Part shown: piece after piece, positions 1 to 5,546 of the stretch
How the letters are laid out: every line of letters begins with the position of its first letter
Position numbering within the stretch: the stretch's first letter is position 1
NCBI GenBank assembly: GCA_027334785.1
Contig: DAHWQF010000230.1
Span: forward strand, 1 to 5,796
Reading direction: 5' to 3'
From: Acidimicrobiaceae bacterium
GTDB taxonomy: Bacteria > Actinomycetota > Acidimicrobiia > Acidimicrobiales > Palsa-688
DNA: 5,796 bases
The notes under the pieces: generated by a model
Databases searched by the model: none
What the model was told of the DNA's origin: nothing
Seen by the model: only the letters and a program-made list of their open reading frames with translations
Program-made: the position numbers and the translations under genes

Positions 1-496
1 GCCAGGCCCCCTCCGCGCCGGCCAGCCTCTCGCCCACGCCCCGCCCGCTCGCCGCCGGTATGGCGCCGTCACCGTTCGCCCCTGCTGTCGCCCAGCCGCC
101 ACCCGCCGGCCCGCCGCTCGGCCAAGCGCTCCCCCCGGCCGGCTCGCTGCTGCCGGGCCAGGTGGTCGCGCCGGGGTCGTGGCCGCGCGGCCCACTCCCA
201 GGCCAGCCCCCCGAGCTGCCTGTGCCTCCCGGCCCAGGGCTGCCGGGCCACCCACTGCCACGGTTTTGCCCTCCCGGCCCTCCTGGGGTGCCGGTCCCGG
301 GCCAACCTCCGTAGGGCCCTCGCTGGCGCGGCCCACCCCAAGGACCGCCACCCCAAGGGCCGCCACCCCAGGGACCGCCCCTCCAGGGCCCGCCGCCGGT
401 GCCGCGTCCGGCCCTCATCACCATGCGGAGGACCATCCACATCATGAGCACGAACAGCAGCAGGCCGAGCCCGCCGCCACCTCCGAAATAAAAGAT
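1..496 (-). CDS. Gly/Pro/Trp-rich protein with one N-terminal membrane segment (3' end outside window, start uncertain)
   Basis: I do not recognise the family. The frame is open from the TAG at 512-514 to the left edge, about 165 codons from 496. It begins I-F-Y-F followed by five Gly, then a hydrophobic stretch (roughly residues 10-27: LGLLLFVLMMWMVLRMVM) that looks like a single membrane segment, then Arg residues. The rest is low-complexity Gly, Pro, Trp and Ser, including three PWGGG-type repeats, and is probably disordered. It lies 41 bases after the SPFH gene stop, so it is likely in the same operon. The start is odd. A perfect AGGAGG (506-511) is followed nine bases later by ATC (494-496) and by no ATG, GTG or TTG at normal spacing. 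The first in-frame GTG (449-451) and ATG (443-445) fall inside the membrane segment. An in-frame ATG at 533-535 is cut off by one TAG. The low-complexity composition makes the frame call less secure than for the neighbours, but the membrane segment supports it. Confidence 0.6.
   Translation of the reverse strand, partial: MFYFGGGGGLGLLLFVLMMWMVLRMVMRAGRGTGGGPWRGGPWGGGPWGGGPWGGPRQRGPYGGWPGTGTPGGPGGQNRGSGWPGSPGPGGTGSSGGWPGSGPRGHDPGATTWPGSSEPAGGSAWPSGGPAGGGWATAGANGDGAIPAASGRGVGERLAGAEGAW
335..379 (-). repeat. Three tandem 15-base units encoding a PWGGG-type repeat
   Basis: Units at 335-349, 350-364 and 365-379 match GGCGGNCCYTGGGGT on the minus strand. They differ only at third codon positions and encode Gly-Gly-Pro-Trp-Gly each time. 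A fourth, degenerate unit lies at 380-394 and gives Gly-Gly-Pro-Trp-Arg. The unit is a multiple of three, so copy-number changes keep the Gly/Trp-rich reading frame. Confidence 0.85.
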
Positions 497-505
497 CTCT
501 CCCGA

Positions 506-511
506 CCTCCT
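506..511 (-). promoter_or_regulatory. Perfect AGGAGG ribosome binding site before the Gly/Trp-rich gene
   Basis: AGGAGG directly follows the TAG of the seven-codon ORF. Nine bases separate it from an in-frame ATC at 494-496. No ATG, GTG or TTG occurs in any frame within the usual 5-12 base window. It therefore points to a non-standard start, to re-initiation after the short ORF, or to a mutated start. Confidence 0.55.
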
Positions 512-529
512 CTAGTAGAGCTCTAGTAG
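510..529 (-). repeat. Short direct repeat between the SPFH and Gly/Trp-rich genes
   Basis: CTACTAGAG occurs twice on the minus strand, at 521-529 and 510-518, with an 11-base period. The overlap creates a 10-base palindrome TAGAGCTCTA at 516-525. The second copy supplies both the TAG stop and the start of the AGGAGG. A local duplication could have produced the in-frame amber. Confidence 0.6.
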
Positions 530-535
530 TGCCAT
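512..535 (-). CDS. Seven-codon ORF (MALLELY) ending in TAG, in frame with the Gly/Trp-rich gene
   Basis: The ATG lies two bases after the SPFH gene stop (TAA CG ATG). GGAGGGG (541-547) precedes it by five bases, which is an excellent ribosome binding site and spacing. The frame encodes M-A-L-L-E-L-Y and stops at TAG, which directly abuts the AGGAGG of the following gene. The downstream Gly/Trp-rich protein is in the same reading frame. This may therefore be the true N-terminus of that gene broken by an amber codon, or a tiny coupling ORF that brings ribosomes to the next site. The sequence alone does not decide between these. Confidence 0.45.
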   Translation of the reverse strand: MALLELY

Positions 536-537
536 CG

Positions 538-1815
538 TTACCCCTCCGGCGCCGGCTGGGCAGCCGTGGGTAGTGGTGCCGGCTCGCGCTGCGCGGGAGT
601 GACCGCGGGAGTGACCGCAGTGCCGCACGACGCGCAGAAGCGTTGGCCGGGTGCTAATTCGGCACCGCAAGAGGCGCAGTGGGCGGTCTCTGGCGCCAGC
701 AGCTTGCCGCAACTCGCGCAGAAGCGCGCCCCCGGAGGGTTGTCGGCGCCGCAGGCCGAGCAGTGGCCGGGGGCGGCCGGCATCTCCTTGCCGCAGGAGG
801 GGCAGAACTTGCTCCCGGTCGGCACGCTCGCTTGGCAGTGGGGGCAGGTGACCGCAGTGGCGGGAGCGGGCCCCGTCCCCGCGGCCCCGGCGGCAAAGCC
901 CGGCCCCCCGCCGGCGAAGCCCGGGGCCGGAGGGGGCACAGGCCCGGGTGCCCCGGCGGCGCCCTGGCTGGCCGTACCGCCAGCGGCCTGGCCGCCGAGC
1001 CCCAGGCCTGCGGCGAGCAGGACGCCGGTGTCGCCGCCCCCACCCACGGACATACCCTCTCCCGCCTCGATCGCCATCTCCCCCGCCGCGTAACGGTTGA
1101 AACCGCCGGCCAAGCGGCTGAAAGCGGTGTCCTTGGCCAGGCCCTTCAGCTGGGCCTCGTCCTGCTCGGGCAGGTTTAGGTCGAAGTTGCCCATCCTCAC
1201 GAGGCAAACCCCGTAGGTGGCCAACTGTGCGTTGGCCGCCGCCAGGACGGCTTGCTCCAGCTCGGGGGTGTGGGCCGAGAGCCCGAGGACCGGCCAGCCG
1301 TTTCGTACCACCTCGGTGGTGACCTCGGTGCGCATGACCTTCAACAGTTGGTCGCTCACCCACCCGGCCACCCGGTCGTTGTCGGTTAGGTCCACCGTGC
1401 CCACGAGGTTGGTCACGAGCGCCACCGGGTCGCTCACCTGCAGCGAGTAGTCCCCGAAGACCCGGAGGGTGACGATCAAGCCGGTCTGGGGGTCCTGGAC
1501 GTCGTCGATGCGGCCGCCGAAAGTGAAGCCCGGGTACTCCCGGGTGCCCACGAAGTAAAGCTCGGCGCGGTACGCGTTACCACCGGTGGCGATGTCGATG
1601 AACGTCCCGAGGAAGGGTAGCTCGTCGGCGTCTATCTGGTGCCGGCCTGGTCCCATGGTGCCGATGACCTGGCCGGTGCTTATGAAGAGGGCGACCTCGT
1701 CGGCGTCCACTATCGCCCGCGAGTGCTTGCGTACCCGCACGTCGGGCCATTTGAAGACGATCTGTTGCTTGCGGTCGTCAGGAACGGCGATGAACTCACG
1801 GCTGGCCAGGACCAT
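538..1815 (-). CDS. SPFH-domain protein with three C-terminal zinc ribbons (COG4260-like)
   Basis: The product is 425 aa. Residues about 1-245 form an SPFH/band-7-like region, with recognisable stretches VALFISTGQV and GPGRHQI near residues 41-61 and VTLRVFGDYSLQVSDP near 115-130. Residues about 254-320 are a Gly/Ala/Pro-rich linker. Six CxxC motifs follow (C324/C327, C338/C341, C352/C355, C366/C369, C380/C383, C394/C397), enough for three zinc ribbons, then a Pro/Ala tail. This layout matches the stomatin/prohibitin-like proteins with C-terminal zinc ribbon, such as B. subtilis YdjI, which is linked to PspA recruitment at the membrane. There is no signal peptide or clear membrane helix, so it is probably a peripheral membrane scaffold. 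I chose the ATG at 1813-1815 because AAAGAGG lies five bases upstream and SPFH homology starts there. A longer frame back to 2034 would overlap the VWA gene by 139 bases and has Arg-rich, non-homologous residues. It follows the VWA gene by 80 bases. A function in membrane stress is inference. Confidence 0.88.
   Translation of the reverse strand: MVLASREFIAVPDDRKQQIVFKWPDVRVRKHSRAIVDADEVALFISTGQVIGTMGPGRHQIDADELPFLGTFIDIATGGNAYRAELYFVGTREYPGFTFGGRIDDVQDPQTGLIVTLRVFGDYSLQVSDPVALVTNLVGTVDLTDNDRVAGWVSDQLLKVMRTEVTTEVVRNGWPVLGLSAHTPELEQAVLAAANAQLATYGVCLVRMGNFDLNLPEQDEAQLKGLAKDTAFSRLAGGFNRYAAGEMAIEAGEGMSVGGGGDTGVLLAAGLGLGGQAAGGTASQGAAGAPGPVPPPAPGFAGGGPGFAAGAAGTGPAPATAVTCPHCQASVPTGSKFCPSCGKEMPAAPGHCSACGADNPPGARFCASCGKLLAPETAHCASCGAELAPGQRFCASCGTAVTPAVTPAQREPAPLPTAAQPAPEG
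595..618 (-). repeat. 12-base perfect tandem duplication in the SPFH gene tail
   Basis: GGGAGTGACCGC (plus strand) is present twice back to back, at 595-606 and 607-618. It encodes a doubled AVTP in the tail after the last zinc ribbon. The duplication is in frame and probably reflects slippage in a disordered tail. Confidence 0.8.
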
Positions 1816-1895
1816 CTCTGCCTCTTTCGCGTCCGCGCTGGTCAAGGCCAGGGTACCGCGGGCCCTACCCCTGCGGCGGCGCGTCGCGGCACCTC

Positions 1896-3305
1896 TCAGG
1901 TCAGGTGTTCTACGAAGCGCCGGAGCTGGCGGAGGTTGCGGCACTCGTACACACCGCTGCAGTGCGCCCCGTACTCGGCGAGCACCGAGTCCCCTGTGCC
2001 CCAGTAGGCGCGCGGCTCGGGGTTCAGCCACCAAACGTGGCGCGCCCGTCGGGCGACCTCAGCTAATGCCCAGGCCTCTACGGCGTGGTAGTTGTTGCGG
2101 GCATCGCCGAGCACGAGCACGGAGGTGCGCGGCGACAGCTCTTTTCCGAAGCGCCCGACGAAGTCGGAAAAGGCGTGGCCGTAATCCGAATGGCCTTCTT
2201 CCCAGACCACGTCCGCGGCCGTGTTGATCGAACGCACCGCCTGGGCGACGTCGTCTGCCTCCCGCATGAGCGCCGTGACCTCGTCGATGCCGTCGATGAA
2301 GGCCCAGCAGCGGGTCCGGGAGAACTGCGACGAGAGAGCGTACACGAGCTGGAGAGTGAACCGGGCGAAGGCGGCTACCGACCCAGAGATGTCCGCCAGG
2401 ACCCAGAGCTCGGGCTTGGCCCGCCGGCGCGACCGAAAGCGCGGCTCCACAGGTACGCCCCCGCTCGACAGCGAGCGCCTCACCGTGGCCCGGAAGTCCA
2501 ACCGGCCCTCATGGCGCCGGCGCCGCTGGCGCGCCAGGTGGACGGCCAGCTTGCGGGCGAGGGGTTGTACCGTCCGCTGCAGCGCGGCCACTTCTTCGCG
2601 CGAGAGGTGCATGAAGTCGGTGTCCTCGGGCAAGGGCCGGCGCAACGCCCGGGCCACGGCCAGAGGCCCGCGCTCGATCACCATCTGGCGCCGGACCTCG
2701 GCCTCGACGTCGGAGCGGAGCCGGGCCAGGCGCCGGCGGTAATCGTTGGCCAGCAGCGCGCCTTCCAGGCCGGTGGCCTCCTGTGCAGAAGCGGCCAGGC
2801 GTTCGGCGAGGTCGTCGAGCTGCAGCTGGCGCAGCGTCCGGAGCGTGTAATAACTGGCGCTCAGGTGCCGGCCGGGCTCGAGGCCGGCGAAGCGCGCTAC
2901 AGCGGCCCGGGCCAGTGCAGCCAGCGCCTGGATGTTGCCTTCCAGCAAGGCTTTATATGTACGTTCCGCCAGTTCTCCCGGCGTCAGCGTTAGCGCCCCC
3001 TCCTCCTCCGGCCCGGGGGTGCCGGCCGGCGCCCCCGGGCTCGGGCGGAGCGAGAAGTAGAGGTCGAAAAGCGTCTCGTAGGCCCGCCAATGCCCTTCCT
3101 CCTTGACGAGGGCGGCCGCCAGGCCCGATTTCAGGGCCTGGCGGTCGGAGAGGGGGAGCTGGCGGAGCGCCTCGGTCGCGTCCAGTACTTCGGTGGTGCT
3201 GACCGGCACCCCGCTCGCGCGGAGTTCGCCCACAAAGTCGGAGAAGACCTCGAGGAGGCCGGAGCCGAGGGCGCCGCCCTCGGTGCCCGCCCCTGCCCCG
3301 CTCAT
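1896..3305 (-). CDS. VWA-domain protein, CoxE-like, partner of the MoxR ATPase
   Basis: The product is 469 aa. Residues about 15-85 are a helical N-terminal region typical of CoxE-like proteins (FSDFVGELRASGVPVSTTEV). Residues 86-110 are a Pro/Gly/acidic linker, 110-260 are helical, and 261-297 form an Arg-rich stretch. The VWA domain lies at about 298-469. It has an intact metal-ion-dependent adhesion site, D305-I-S-G-S309, followed by H372-S-D-Y-G and L-G-D401-A-R-N-N, then the characteristic LNPEPRAYW (427-435). In this family the VWA protein works with an AAA+ MoxR ATPase to remodel or insert metal into client proteins in the cytoplasm. The start codon overlaps the ATPase stop as ATGA. 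No strong ribosome binding site precedes it, so translation is probably coupled. It resembles CoxE of CO dehydrogenase clusters, but no such enzyme is present here, so the client is unknown and the symbol is withheld. Confidence 0.92.
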   Translation of the reverse strand: MSGAGAGTEGGALGSGLLEVFSDFVGELRASGVPVSTTEVLDATEALRQLPLSDRQALKSGLAAALVKEEGHWRAYETLFDLYFSLRPSPGAPAGTPGPEEEGALTLTPGELAERTYKALLEGNIQALAALARAAVARFAGLEPGRHLSASYYTLRTLRQLQLDDLAERLAASAQEATGLEGALLANDYRRRLARLRSDVEAEVRRQMVIERGPLAVARALRRPLPEDTDFMHLSREEVAALQRTVQPLARKLAVHLARQRRRRHEGRLDFRATVRRSLSSGGVPVEPRFRSRRRAKPELWVLADISGSVAAFARFTLQLVYALSSQFSRTRCWAFIDGIDEVTALMREADDVAQAVRSINTAADVVWEEGHSDYGHAFSDFVGRFGKELSPRTSVLVLGDARNNYHAVEAWALAEVARRARHVWWLNPEPRAYWGTGDSVLAEYGAHCSGVYECRNLRQLRRFVEHLT

Positions 3306-4195
3306 CGCTCAGTCGTGACGAGCTCCTTGGTGGCCCGCTCGATGTCCGAACTGTGCTTCAGCAACACGTTGAGGGTCTCCTTGGCCACGTCCGCATCGAG
3401 CCGTGCCACACCGAGGAGGACCAAAGTGCGCGCCCAGTCGAGGGTTTCCGAGACTGACGGGGGCTTTTTGAGCTCCAGGGAACGCACCAGTTGCACGGTC
3501 CTCACCACCTGTTCGGCCAGGGCCGCTTCGATGCCGGGCACCTTGGCGAGGACGATCTCGCGTTCGCGGCCCGGTGAGGGGTAGTCCAGGTGAAGGAAGA
3601 GGCAGCGCCGCTTCAGTGCTTCCGACAGCTCACGGGTGTTGTTAGAAGTAAGGAAAACAAGGGGGATCTGTTGTGCTTTGACCGTGCCCATCTCCGGCAC
3701 CGAGACTTGGTAATCGGAGAGCACTTCCAAAAGGAGGGCCTCGGTCTCGACCTCGACCCTGTCCACTTCGTCGATCAGGAGCACGACGGGGTCGGTCGCC
3801 CTGATGGCCTCGAGGAGGGGGCGCGCCAGCAAGAACGGCTCGGAGAAGATATCGGCTTCGAGTTCCCCCCAGGTCTCGCCGCCGCTTGTGACCTGCTCGG
3901 CTTGGATGCGCAAGAGCTGCTTTTTGTAGTTCCACTCATAGAGGGCCTTGGACTCGTCGAGGCCTTCGTAACACTGGAGCCGGACCAGCCTGGCGCCGGT
4001 CATTTCGGCCACTGACTTGGCGAGCTGGGTCTTGCCCGTGCCGGCCGGCCCCTCGACCAGGACCGGTTTGCCCAACCTGTCGGCCAGGAACACTACCGAC
4101 GCCGTCCCTTCGTCGGCGAAATAGCCGACGGCTCGGAGCGAGTCGTTGACGGCGCGGGGGCTCTCGAAGCGCGCCTCCTCGGCGGTGCCTTCCAT
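3302..4195 (-). CDS. MoxR-family AAA+ ATPase
   Basis: The product is 297 aa, a normal length for a single-domain MoxR ATPase. It shows Walker A GPAGTGKT (49-56), Walker B VVLLIDEVDR (137-146), sensor 1 FLTSNN (181-186), the ALKRRC segment with the likely arginine finger (193-198), and a C-terminal helical lid with the SVSETLDWARTL sensor-2 region (247-258). It should form ATP-driven hexamers that act as chaperones, usually with a VWA protein encoded next door. That partner is encoded immediately downstream with a four-base overlap. The family resemblance is closest to CoxD-type ATPases, but there are no CO dehydrogenase genes in view. The ATG at 4193-4195 is preceded by TAGGAT with a six-base spacer. 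This can be read as a leaderless -10 element or, less well, as a weak AGGA ribosome binding site. It lies 47 bases after proA and may be transcribed from its own promoter or by read-through. Confidence 0.93.
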   Translation of the reverse strand: MEGTAEEARFESPRAVNDSLRAVGYFADEGTASVVFLADRLGKPVLVEGPAGTGKTQLAKSVAEMTGARLVRLQCYEGLDESKALYEWNYKKQLLRIQAEQVTSGGETWGELEADIFSEPFLLARPLLEAIRATDPVVLLIDEVDRVEVETEALLLEVLSDYQVSVPEMGTVKAQQIPLVFLTSNNTRELSEALKRRCLFLHLDYPSPGREREIVLAKVPGIEAALAEQVVRTVQLVRSLELKKPPSVSETLDWARTLVLLGVARLDADVAKETLNVLLKHSSDIERATKELVTTER

Positions 4196-4201
4196 CGGGC
4201 T

Positions 4202-4207
4202 ATCCTA
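4202..4207 (-). promoter_or_regulatory. Candidate -10 element (TAGGAT) for a leaderless ATPase-VWA transcript
   Basis: TAGGAT fits the TANNNT consensus. The six-base spacer AGCCCG leads straight to the ATG, which would place the transcription start at or next to the start codon. I see no good -35. The same bases include AGGA, which could instead be a weak ribosome binding site. Confidence 0.35.
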
Positions 4208-4210
4208 CGG

Positions 4211-4224
4211 GCCCGCCCCCGGGC
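4211..4224. other. Small GC-only inverted repeat between proA and the ATPase gene
   Basis: GCCCG-CCCC-CGGGC forms a five-base stem with a four-base loop in the 47-base gap. There is no T-run on either side, so it is a poor intrinsic terminator. It could slow transcription or be chance in GC-rich DNA. Confidence 0.3.
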
Positions 4225-4242
4225 GTCTCTACCCAATAACGG

Positions 4243-5484
4243 TTAGGTCCGGACTTGTCCTGTTCCGGTTACCACGTACTTGGTCGTGGTGAGCTCGCGC
4301 AGGCCCATAGGCCCGCGGGCGTGGAGCTTCTGGGTGCTGATGCCTATCTCGGCGCCGAAGCCGAACTGCTCGCCGTCGGTGAAGCGGGTCGAGGCGTTGA
4401 CCATGACGGCTGCGGCATCGACCTCGCGGGTGAAGCGCTCGGCGGCGCCGAGGTCGCGGGTGACTATCGCCTCGGTGTGGCCGCTCGAATAGCGCTGGAT
4501 ATGGGAAATGGCCGCGTCCAAGTCCTCGACGACGCGGACGCTGAGCACGAGGTCTAGGTACTCCTTTGCCCAGTCCTCTTCTGTCGCCGGGCCGATCGAG
4601 GGGGAGATGGCGCGAGAAGCCTCGTCGCCCACGAGGCGCACCCCGGCCAGCGCATCGACGGCTTTGGGCAGGAACTCGGGCGCCACCGCGGCGTGCACCA
4701 CGAGGGACTCGGTGGCATTGCACACGCTCGGGCGCTGGGTCTTGCCGTTGACGAGGAGGGCCACGGCCATGTCCAAGTCGGCCGAGGCGTCGACGTAGAG
4801 GTGGCAATTGCCGTCCCCGTCTATGACGTAGGGGACGGTCGCGTTTTCCAGCACGGCTTGGACGAGCGACGGCCCGCCCCGGGGGATGAGGCAGTCGATC
4901 GTGCCTTGGAGCCTCATGAACTCGCGAGCGGACTCGTGACTCGTGCCTTCGACCAGGACCACGGAGTCTTCGGGGAGGCCGGCTTTGGCGAACCCCTCGC
5001 GAAGGGCGGCGGAAATGGCCTGGTTGGAGGCGAGCGCGCCAGAACTGCCCCGGAGGAACGCCGCGTTGCCCGACTTCAGGCACAACCCGGCCGCGTCGCT
5101 AGTGACGTTCGGGCGGTTCTCGTAGACGATGGCGACAACCCCGAGAGGCACCCGTACTTTTTCTATGCGGAGCCCGTTGGGCCGCACCCAGCCCTCGACC
5201 ACCTCTCCGACGGGGTCGGCCAAGCCGGCGACTTGGCGGAGCCCGGCGGCCATCGACTCCACCCGGGCCGGGTTGAGGCGGAGGCGGTCGATGGCGGAAG
5301 GCGGGGTCCCGGCCGCGCCCGCCCTATCCACGTCGGCCTGGTTGGCGGCCAGGATCTCCTGGGAGCGCTGTACTAGCAGCTCGCCGGCAGCCAGGAGCGC
5401 GGCGTCCTTCTGCTCACCGCGTGCCAGGGCCAGCGCCCTGCTGGCCTGCTTGGCCCGCTGGCCGAGCTCGCCGAGGGTCGTCAT
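4243..5484 (-). CDS. proA: Gamma-glutamyl phosphate reductase (glutamate-5-semialdehyde dehydrogenase)
   Basis: The product is 413 aa, full length for ProA. It catalyses the second step of proline synthesis, the NADPH-dependent reduction of glutamyl-5-phosphate to glutamate-5-semialdehyde, in the cytoplasm. It has the aldehyde-dehydrogenase fold signatures of the family: RVPLGVVAIVYENRPNVTSD (111-130), LKSGNAAFLRGSSGA (136-150), catalytic C255 in RPSVCNATES, the ProA signature AISHIQRYSSGHTEAI (325-340), and FGFGAEIGISTQKLHARGPMG near the end. The start at ATG 5482-5484 matches the usual N-terminus (AKQASRAL at 11-18), and an in-frame TAG lies just upstream at 5494-5496. The usual actinobacterial partner proB is not seen here. 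The nearest purine-rich AGAAGG is about 15 bases from the ATG, too far for a normal ribosome binding site, while TAGCCT sits six bases before it, suggesting a leaderless mRNA. No key residue appears to be missing. Confidence 0.97.
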   Translation of the reverse strand: MTTLGELGQRAKQASRALALARGEQKDAALLAAGELLVQRSQEILAANQADVDRAGAAGTPPSAIDRLRLNPARVESMAAGLRQVAGLADPVGEVVEGWVRPNGLRIEKVRVPLGVVAIVYENRPNVTSDAAGLCLKSGNAAFLRGSSGALASNQAISAALREGFAKAGLPEDSVVLVEGTSHESAREFMRLQGTIDCLIPRGGPSLVQAVLENATVPYVIDGDGNCHLYVDASADLDMAVALLVNGKTQRPSVCNATESLVVHAAVAPEFLPKAVDALAGVRLVGDEASRAISPSIGPATEEDWAKEYLDLVLSVRVVEDLDAAISHIQRYSSGHTEAIVTRDLGAAERFTREVDAAAVMVNASTRFTDGEQFGFGAEIGISTQKLHARGPMGLRELTTTKYVVTGTGQVRT

Positions 5485-5508
5485 GAGGGAAGGCTATTGC
5501 CTTCTCCC
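5485..5508 (-). other. Inverted repeat directly abutting the proA start codon
   Basis: On the minus strand GAAGGC-AATA-GCCTTC is a perfect six-base stem with a four-base loop. It extends to ten positions with one mismatch and one G-T pair, and its last base is adjacent to the ATG. If transcribed, the hairpin would hide the only purine-rich AGAAGG and could limit proA translation. If transcription begins at the ATG, the symmetry would instead be a DNA-level site or chance. Confidence 0.5.
5491..5496 (-). promoter_or_regulatory. proA: Candidate -10 element (TAGCCT) for leaderless proA
   Basis: TAGCCT fits TANNNT and is followed by six bases (TCCCTC) and then the proA ATG. The lack of a well-placed ribosome binding site supports a leaderless start. 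No clear -35 is visible. The element lies within the inverted repeat at 5485-5508, which offers a competing explanation. Confidence 0.35.
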
Positions 5509-5533
5509 GCCGCTGCGTGCCCGGCTGGCGCCT

Positions 5534-5539
5534 TAGCCT
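5534..5539 (+). promoter_or_regulatory. Candidate -10 element (TAGCCT) for the divergent gene
   Basis: TAGCCT fits TANNNT and ends seven bases before the GTG at 5547. The same seven bases TAGCCTT precede proA on the opposite strand at 5490-5496. There is no convincing ribosome binding site before the GTG. Confidence 0.3.
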
Positions 5540-5546
5540 TTGAGCA

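Noticed and set aside
60..314. Pro-rich 84-codon plus-strand open frame
   Set aside because: It is the mirror of the Gly-rich minus-strand gene: GGN codons read as CCN on the other strand. It has no ribosome binding site and no domain.
512..1363. 283-codon minus-strand open frame overlapping the SPFH gene
   Set aside because: It is Arg/Gly-rich with no domain. The SPFH frame over the same bases has six CxxC motifs and a good ribosome binding site. Only the last seven codons from ATG 533-535 are kept, as a separate short ORF.
1840..1845. TTGACC resembling a -35 box before the SPFH gene
   Set aside because: No TANNNT lies at a suitable distance downstream. Co-transcription with the VWA gene is the simpler reading.
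1816..2034. Longer N-terminus for the SPFH protein
   Set aside because: It would overlap the VWA gene by 139 bases and add an Arg-rich stretch unlike the family. ATG 1813-1815 has AAAGAGG at correct spacing.
2085..2993. 302-codon open frame on the plus strand opposite the VWA gene
   Set aside because: The minus-strand frame has clear VWA motifs. The antisense frame has no recognisable domain and is an expected by-product of high GC content.
1896..4195. Naming the ATPase-VWA pair coxD/coxE
   Set aside because: The resemblance is at family level only. No CO dehydrogenase structural or maturation genes are in the window, so the symbols would imply an unsupported function.
4211..4224. Intrinsic terminator after proA
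   Set aside because: The stem is only five base pairs and no T-run follows, so termination is not supported.
4693..5376. 227-codon plus-strand open frame opposite proA
   Set aside because: It is a shadow of proA, whose catalytic and signature motifs are all on the minus strand.
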